Source of the DNA: Candidatus Woesearchaeota archaeon
GTDB taxonomy: Archaea; Nanobdellota; Nanobdellia; Woesearchaeales; ARS49
Assembly: GCA_016203425.1 (NCBI GenBank)
Contig: JACQMU010000066.1
Coordinates: 1 to 7,793, forward strand
Reading direction: 5' to 3'
DNA length: 7,793 bases
Shown here: positions 5,331-7,793 of the stretch, piece after piece
How positions within the stretch are numbered: the first letter of the stretch is position 1
How the letters are laid out: every line of letters starts with the position of its first letter
The notes under the pieces: model-generated
The model's input: only the letters and a program-made list of their open reading frames with translations
What the model was told of the DNA's origin: nothing
Databases searched by the model: none
Translations under genes and position numbers: made by a program

Positions 5331-5636
5331 ATGGCGTTTTGGAAGAAATTGTTGCATAAAGAGACAGAAGAGTCTTTGGTGCCGCAGGTTCCTGAGCCTG
5401 AAATTTCTCCAAGAAATTTTTCTCCTTTGTCTGCGCAGGGTCTTGAGCCTCAGTTTGGTCCGCCGCCTATGGCGCCTCCTGAGCCTGTTCATCATGCAGT
5501 TGATTCTGTGCCTGATGCTGAGTTGAGGGTTATTTCTGCAAAGCTGGATACTGTTAAGGCTTTGTTGGAGGTTATTAATCAGCGTTTGGACCGTCTTGAG
5601 GGCAAAAAATCTGAAGAACTTGTGAAATGGCGCTGA
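5331..5636 (+). CDS. Small proline-rich protein with C-terminal coiled coil
   Basis: A 101-residue protein in three parts. A short amphipathic basic start (MAFWKKLLHK) could touch a membrane surface. A proline-rich, probably disordered stretch (residues about 17-62, with PPPMAPPEP) follows. The last part is a predicted coiled coil, AELRVISAKLDTVKALLEVINQRLDRLEG (about 63-91), with regular leucine/isoleucine spacing. Short proteins with this layout are, to my recollection, frequent in DPANN archaeal genomes, but I know of no established function. The gene is preceded by a TATA box at the leaderless distance, and its last 10 nt overlap the start of lspA, so the two are co-transcribed. A scaffold or oligomerisation role is a guess from the coiled coil alone. 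Confidence 0.65.
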   Translation: MAFWKKLLHKETEESLVPQVPEPEISPRNFSPLSAQGLEPQFGPPPMAPPEPVHHAVDSVPDAELRVISAKLDTVKALLEVINQRLDRLEGKKSEELVKWR

Positions 5637-6061
5637 AGCGTTGGCATTTTTTGTTAATCGGAATTATTTTTGTTATTGACCAATTTACTAAATGGCTTGT
5701 GCAATCGTTTGTGTCAGCGCCAATTGTTGTCTTTTCGTTTCTAAAAATCTCTTTTGTCAGAAATGTTGGTGTTGCTTTTGGTTTGTTGCAGTTTGAACTG
5801 TTGCGCTGGTTTTTTGTTGTCGTTGCTGTTGCGGTTATAGTTTGGTTGTTAAAACTTGCCAGGAAAGAAAAAAACAATTTTGTGTTGTGCTGTATTTCAT
5901 TAATTATTGCTGGCGCTGCAGGGAATGTTTTTGACAGAATTTTTTTTGGTTTTGTGACAGACTTTGTTGATTTTGGCTTTTGGCCTGCTTTTAATGTTGC
6001 CGACAGTGCTTTGACGCTTGGTGTTATTGGTTGGCTGTATGCAGAACTATGTCACAGATAA
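5627..6061 (+). CDS. lspA: Signal peptidase II (lipoprotein signal peptidase)
   Basis: Membrane aspartyl protease that removes signal peptides from prolipoproteins just before the lipidated cysteine. The 144 residues are close to the usual 150-170. Conserved blocks appear in order: DQFTKW (18-23, first membrane segment), RNVGVAFG (45-52), AGAAGNVFDR (95-104) and VTDFVDFGFWPAFNVADS (110-127). Asp103 and Asp126 correspond to the catalytic pair. Four hydrophobic segments are visible (about 7-25, 57-76, 84-103 and 127-143). One small deviation is Val49 in NVGVAFG, where Ala or Gly-Ala is common. The start overlaps the coiled-coil gene by 10 nt, with no clear ribosome-binding site, which suggests coupled translation. 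A possible substrate is the lipobox protein at 206-634. Most archaea lack LspA, so its presence in a window with archaeal promoters is notable. Confidence 0.92.
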   Translation: MALKRWHFLLIGIIFVIDQFTKWLVQSFVSAPIVVFSFLKISFVRNVGVAFGLLQFELLRWFFVVVAVAVIVWLLKLARKEKNNFVLCCISLIIAGAAGNVFDRIFFGFVTDFVDFGFWPAFNVADSALTLGVIGWLYAELCHR

Positions 6062-6062
6062 T

Positions 6063-6071
6063 CTTTTATAG
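6063..6071 (+). promoter_or_regulatory. TATA box for the transaldolase gene
   Basis: CTTTTATAG is centred about 26 nt before the ATG at 6093 and directly follows the lspA stop. The spacing fits a leaderless transcript and supports 6093 as the start over the in-frame codon at 6075, which would lie upstream of the expected transcription start. Confidence 0.6.
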
Positions 6072-6092
6072 TTCTTGTTCACAGTCTGTCAC

Positions 6093-6914
6093 ATGAAGAT
6101 TTTTATTGACAGTGCTGACATTGATGAGATTAAGGCTGCATTCTCGTGGGGCTTTGTTGATGGTGTGACTACTAATCCTTCTTTGATTAAGATGGCTGCT
6201 GAGAAGCACGGTGCAAAGAATCTTGAGAATTATGTTTCAAGTGTTCTTGCAGCTGTTGGTCGTGGCCATGATGTTAGTCTTGAAGTTTTGGGTGGTTCTT
6301 TTCAGGCAATGATTCAGCAGGGCAAGGTTTTGTATAACAAATTTAGCGGTGTTGGCGCAAGAGTTGTTGTTAAGATTCCAGTGAATCCATTGCTAAAACA
6401 AAATGAATGTGCAGATGTTGAATATGATGGTATTCGTGCAATTCATGCTTTGGCAAAGGAAGGCATTCCTGTGAATACTACGCTTGTTATGGCTCCTGAG
6501 CAAGCTCTTCTCGCCGCTAAAGCAGGTGCTAAGTACGTGAGTCCTTTTGCTGGCAGGATTGATGATTTTGTGCGCGAATGTTGTTTTTGTAATTACAAGA
6601 AAACAGATTATTTTCCTCAGGAAGGGATTAAAATTAGTCCAGATGAAATCTTAGATGATAACGGCATCGTGAGTGGTGTTGATCTTGTCGCAAAGATTGT
6701 GCAAATTTTCAGGAATTATGACCTTAAGACAGAAGTTCTTGCTGCGAGTGTGCGAAACGCACGTCAAGTGCGTGAACTTGCTTTGGCAGGTGCGCATATT
6801 TCAACAATTCCGTTTGGTGTTCTTACGCAGATGGTGCGTCACGAAAAAACCTATGAAGGCATGCAGAAGTTTACTGCAGATATTGTGCCTGAGTACAGGG
6901 TGTTGTTTGACTAA
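6093..6914 (+). CDS. FSA-like transaldolase (fructose-6-phosphate aldolase family)
   Basis: Class I aldolase of the small transaldolase/FSA group, a cytoplasmic TIM barrel acting on sugar phosphates through a Schiff base. The 273 residues include MKIFIDSAD (1-9, active-site Asp), GVTTNPS (24-30), SLEVLG (62-67), VVVKIPV (91-97) with Lys94 as the likely Schiff-base residue, VNTTLV (127-132), KYVSPFAGRIDD (147-158), VLAASVRN (215-222) and the Gly/Thr-rich end of the barrel (HISTIPF). It may give a transaldolase step or make or cleave fructose 6-phosphate; sequence alone does not decide between them. It is longer than the usual 215-220 residues mainly because of an insert of about 30-35 residues after GRIDD (159-193) that contains Cys163, Cys164 and Cys166. 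Start 6093 gives the family N-terminus and fits the TATA box. Confidence 0.88.
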   Translation: MKIFIDSADIDEIKAAFSWGFVDGVTTNPSLIKMAAEKHGAKNLENYVSSVLAAVGRGHDVSLEVLGGSFQAMIQQGKVLYNKFSGVGARVVVKIPVNPLLKQNECADVEYDGIRAIHALAKEGIPVNTTLVMAPEQALLAAKAGAKYVSPFAGRIDDFVRECCFCNYKKTDYFPQEGIKISPDEILDDNGIVSGVDLVAKIVQIFRNYDLKTEVLAASVRNARQVRELALAGAHISTIPFGVLTQMVRHEKTYEGMQKFTADIVPEYRVLFD

Positions 6915-6925
6915 CGCTCTCGAAA

Positions 6926-6936
6926 TGTTTATATAG
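6926..6936 (+). promoter_or_regulatory. TATA box for the 6974/glycogen synthase operon
   Basis: TGTTTATATAG lies 12 nt after the transaldolase stop. Transcription would begin near 6957, leaving a leader of about 17 nt that includes the Shine-Dalgarno site at 6962-6968. Unlike the other promoters here, this one predicts a leadered transcript. A weaker alternative is CTTTAAAATA at 6937-6946. Confidence 0.5.
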
Positions 6937-6961
6937 CTTTAAAATAGTCTTGTTCTCTAAA

Positions 6962-6968
6962 GAGGTGA
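6962..6968 (+). promoter_or_regulatory. Shine-Dalgarno site that sets a TTG start
   Basis: GAGGTGA lies 5 nt before a TTG at 6974, exactly the spacing seen before the ATG at 3245. This argues for TTG 6974 as the start, not the in-frame TTG at 6950 or GTG at 6965, which lie upstream of or within the site. Confidence 0.65.
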
Positions 6969-6973
6969 ATTGT

Positions 6974-7264
6974 TTGGAGCACGAGTTTGTTATAGTTGGT
7001 ATTGTTCTTGTTTTTGCCGTGTCAGCACTTTTTGTTTCTTTTGCTTTTAATGATGCGTCTGGTTTTGCTGTTCAAAAGTTGAGTGTTTCTCGTTGTGAAC
7101 TTCCTTTTGGTTTTGAAGCACAGTTTTCGTCTAAGAATGAATGCATTCATTCATTGCCTGTTATTTGTTCTGAAAATTGTTTTGGTGGCGTGAGTGGCTG
7201 CATTGACCTTGGTAAGCATTCGTGTGAGCAGGTTGGCAGGGTGTTTGTGAGGGCTTTTGCATGA
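6974..7264 (+). CDS. Small membrane-anchored Cys-rich protein
   Basis: With the TTG start at 6974 this is a 96-residue protein. One hydrophobic segment near the N-terminus (VIVGIVLVFAVSALFVSFAF, residues about 6-25) looks like an uncleaved signal anchor; there is no lipobox. The remaining 70 residues would lie outside the membrane and contain six cysteines, several in short spacings (SRCELPF, NECIHSLPVICSENC, GCIDLGKHSC), suggesting disulfides or metal binding. No family is recognised. The gene overlaps the glycogen synthase start by 4 nt (ATGA), so the two are translated together; whether the products interact is unknown. Possible in-frame starts at 6950 and 6965 would add a few residues and are less well supported. 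Confidence 0.6.
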   Translation: MEHEFVIVGIVLVFAVSALFVSFAFNDASGFAVQKLSVSRCELPFGFEAQFSSKNECIHSLPVICSENCFGGVSGCIDLGKHSCEQVGRVFVRAFA

Positions 7265-7793
7265 CTGTTGAAAAAAAAGCAGATGTTGTTTTTGAAGTTT
7301 CGTGGGAGGTTTGTAATAAGGTTGGCGGCATTTTTACTGTTGTTCAGTCAAAGGCTTTGCAAACAATGGAGTATTATGATGGCAATTATTTTCTTGTAGG
7401 GCCTTATTTTACAAAAAAAGCGTTTGGCATTTTTGATGAGAAACTGCCTCCTGAGCATTGTAAGGGTTGTTTTGATGCGTTAAAAAATGAGGGGATTGAG
7501 TGTCATTTTGGCACGTGGCTGATTAAGGGCAGTCCGAATGTGATTTTGATTGATTTTAATAATTTTACAAAAAACAAAAATGATATCAAGCGCGCTTTGT
7601 GGGATGCTTACAAGATTGATTCTCTTAATACAGAATATTTTGATTTTGATGAGCCTGTTGTTTGGGCGTGGGCTGCTGGTCGTGTGATTGAAAAATTGGC
7701 TGAATCATTGTCTGGCAAAAAGATTGTTGCGCAGTTTCATGAGTGGCTTTCTGCTGTTGGTTTGTTGTATTTGAAGAACAATCATGTGAAGGT
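7261..7793 (+). CDS. Glycogen synthase, GT3 family (5' part, cut by window end)
   Basis: The frame opens with ATG 7261 and stays open to the window end, giving 177 residues of a longer protein. VVFEVSWEVCNKVGGIFTVV (residues 9-28) is the characteristic start of the GT3 glycogen synthases known from eukaryotes and some bacteria and archaea: the NKVGGI loop binds the sugar nucleotide. NYFLVGPYF (41-49), a WLIKGSPNVILID strand (91-103), EPVVWAWAAGRVIEKL and the IVAQFHEWLSAVGLLYL block (157-173) follow in the family order. The enzyme would add glucose from a nucleotide sugar (UDP-glucose in well-studied members) to a growing alpha-1,4-glucan. The catalytic C-terminal domain lies beyond the window. 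It overlaps the Cys-rich membrane protein gene by 4 nt and probably shares its promoter. Confidence 0.88.
   Translation, partial: MTVEKKADVVFEVSWEVCNKVGGIFTVVQSKALQTMEYYDGNYFLVGPYFTKKAFGIFDEKLPPEHCKGCFDALKNEGIECHFGTWLIKGSPNVILIDFNNFTKNKNDIKRALWDAYKIDSLNTEYFDFDEPVVWAWAAGRVIEKLAESLSGKKIVAQFHEWLSAVGLLYLKNNHVK

Noticed and set aside
6075..6092. Six-residue extension of the transaldolase (MFTVCH)
   Set aside because: It would start only about 8 nt after the TATA box, upstream of the expected transcription start, and family members begin with MKIFIDSAD-like sequence.

Overview
Organism. The window looks archaeal, most likely from a DPANN lineage close to Woesearchaeota or Pacearchaeota. This is inferred from signals in the sequence and not from any marker gene. 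Several genes begin about 26-28 nt after a TATA-like box and have no ribosome-binding site, which is the archaeal leaderless arrangement. Other genes carry a GAGGTGA-type Shine-Dalgarno site or overlap the previous gene by 4 nt. The gene content fits as well: a winged-helix/PLD-like regulator, an AAA_28-type ATPase, a CYTH-like protein, a GT3 glycogen synthase and an FSA-like transaldolase. Genes are tightly packed and the DNA is AT-rich. The + strand is rich in G and T almost throughout, even across minus-strand genes. No rRNA, tRNA, CRISPR array or insertion sequence was found.

Layout. Positions 2-196 hold the 3' end of an unrecognised gene, followed by a Cys-rich lipoprotein (206-634) and an unrecognised 331-residue protein (675-1670). 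A minus-strand winged-helix/PLD-like regulator (1627-2517) converges on that last gene, with a 44-nt overlap. It is divergent from a three-gene + strand cluster: AAA_28-type P-loop ATPase (2584-3207), CYTH-like protein (3245-4249) and deoxynucleoside/nucleotide-kinase-like P-loop protein (4246-4854). A minus-strand gene for a small repeat protein (4912-5256) converges on the cluster. Then come a proline-rich/coiled-coil protein (5331-5636) overlapping lspA (5627-6061), an FSA-like transaldolase (6093-6914), a small membrane-anchored Cys-rich protein (6974-7264), and the 5' part of a GT3 glycogen synthase (7261 to the window end).

How the genes may work together. The most system-like unit is 1627-4854: a putative regulator next to an ATPase, a probable triphosphate-tunnel (CYTH) protein and a second P-loop kinase, suggesting phosphate-ester or nucleotide chemistry with an unknown substrate. 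AAA_28 and CYTH domains are also found together in Ttd14-like proteins, which supports a real functional pair. The junction between the first two cistrons carries two long inverted repeats, and the 3' end of the cluster carries two tandem hairpins with related stems. Elsewhere, a lipobox protein and a signal peptidase II with its key aspartates intact suggest a bacterial-type lipoprotein maturation step. The transaldolase and glycogen synthase point to sugar-phosphate and storage-glucan metabolism.
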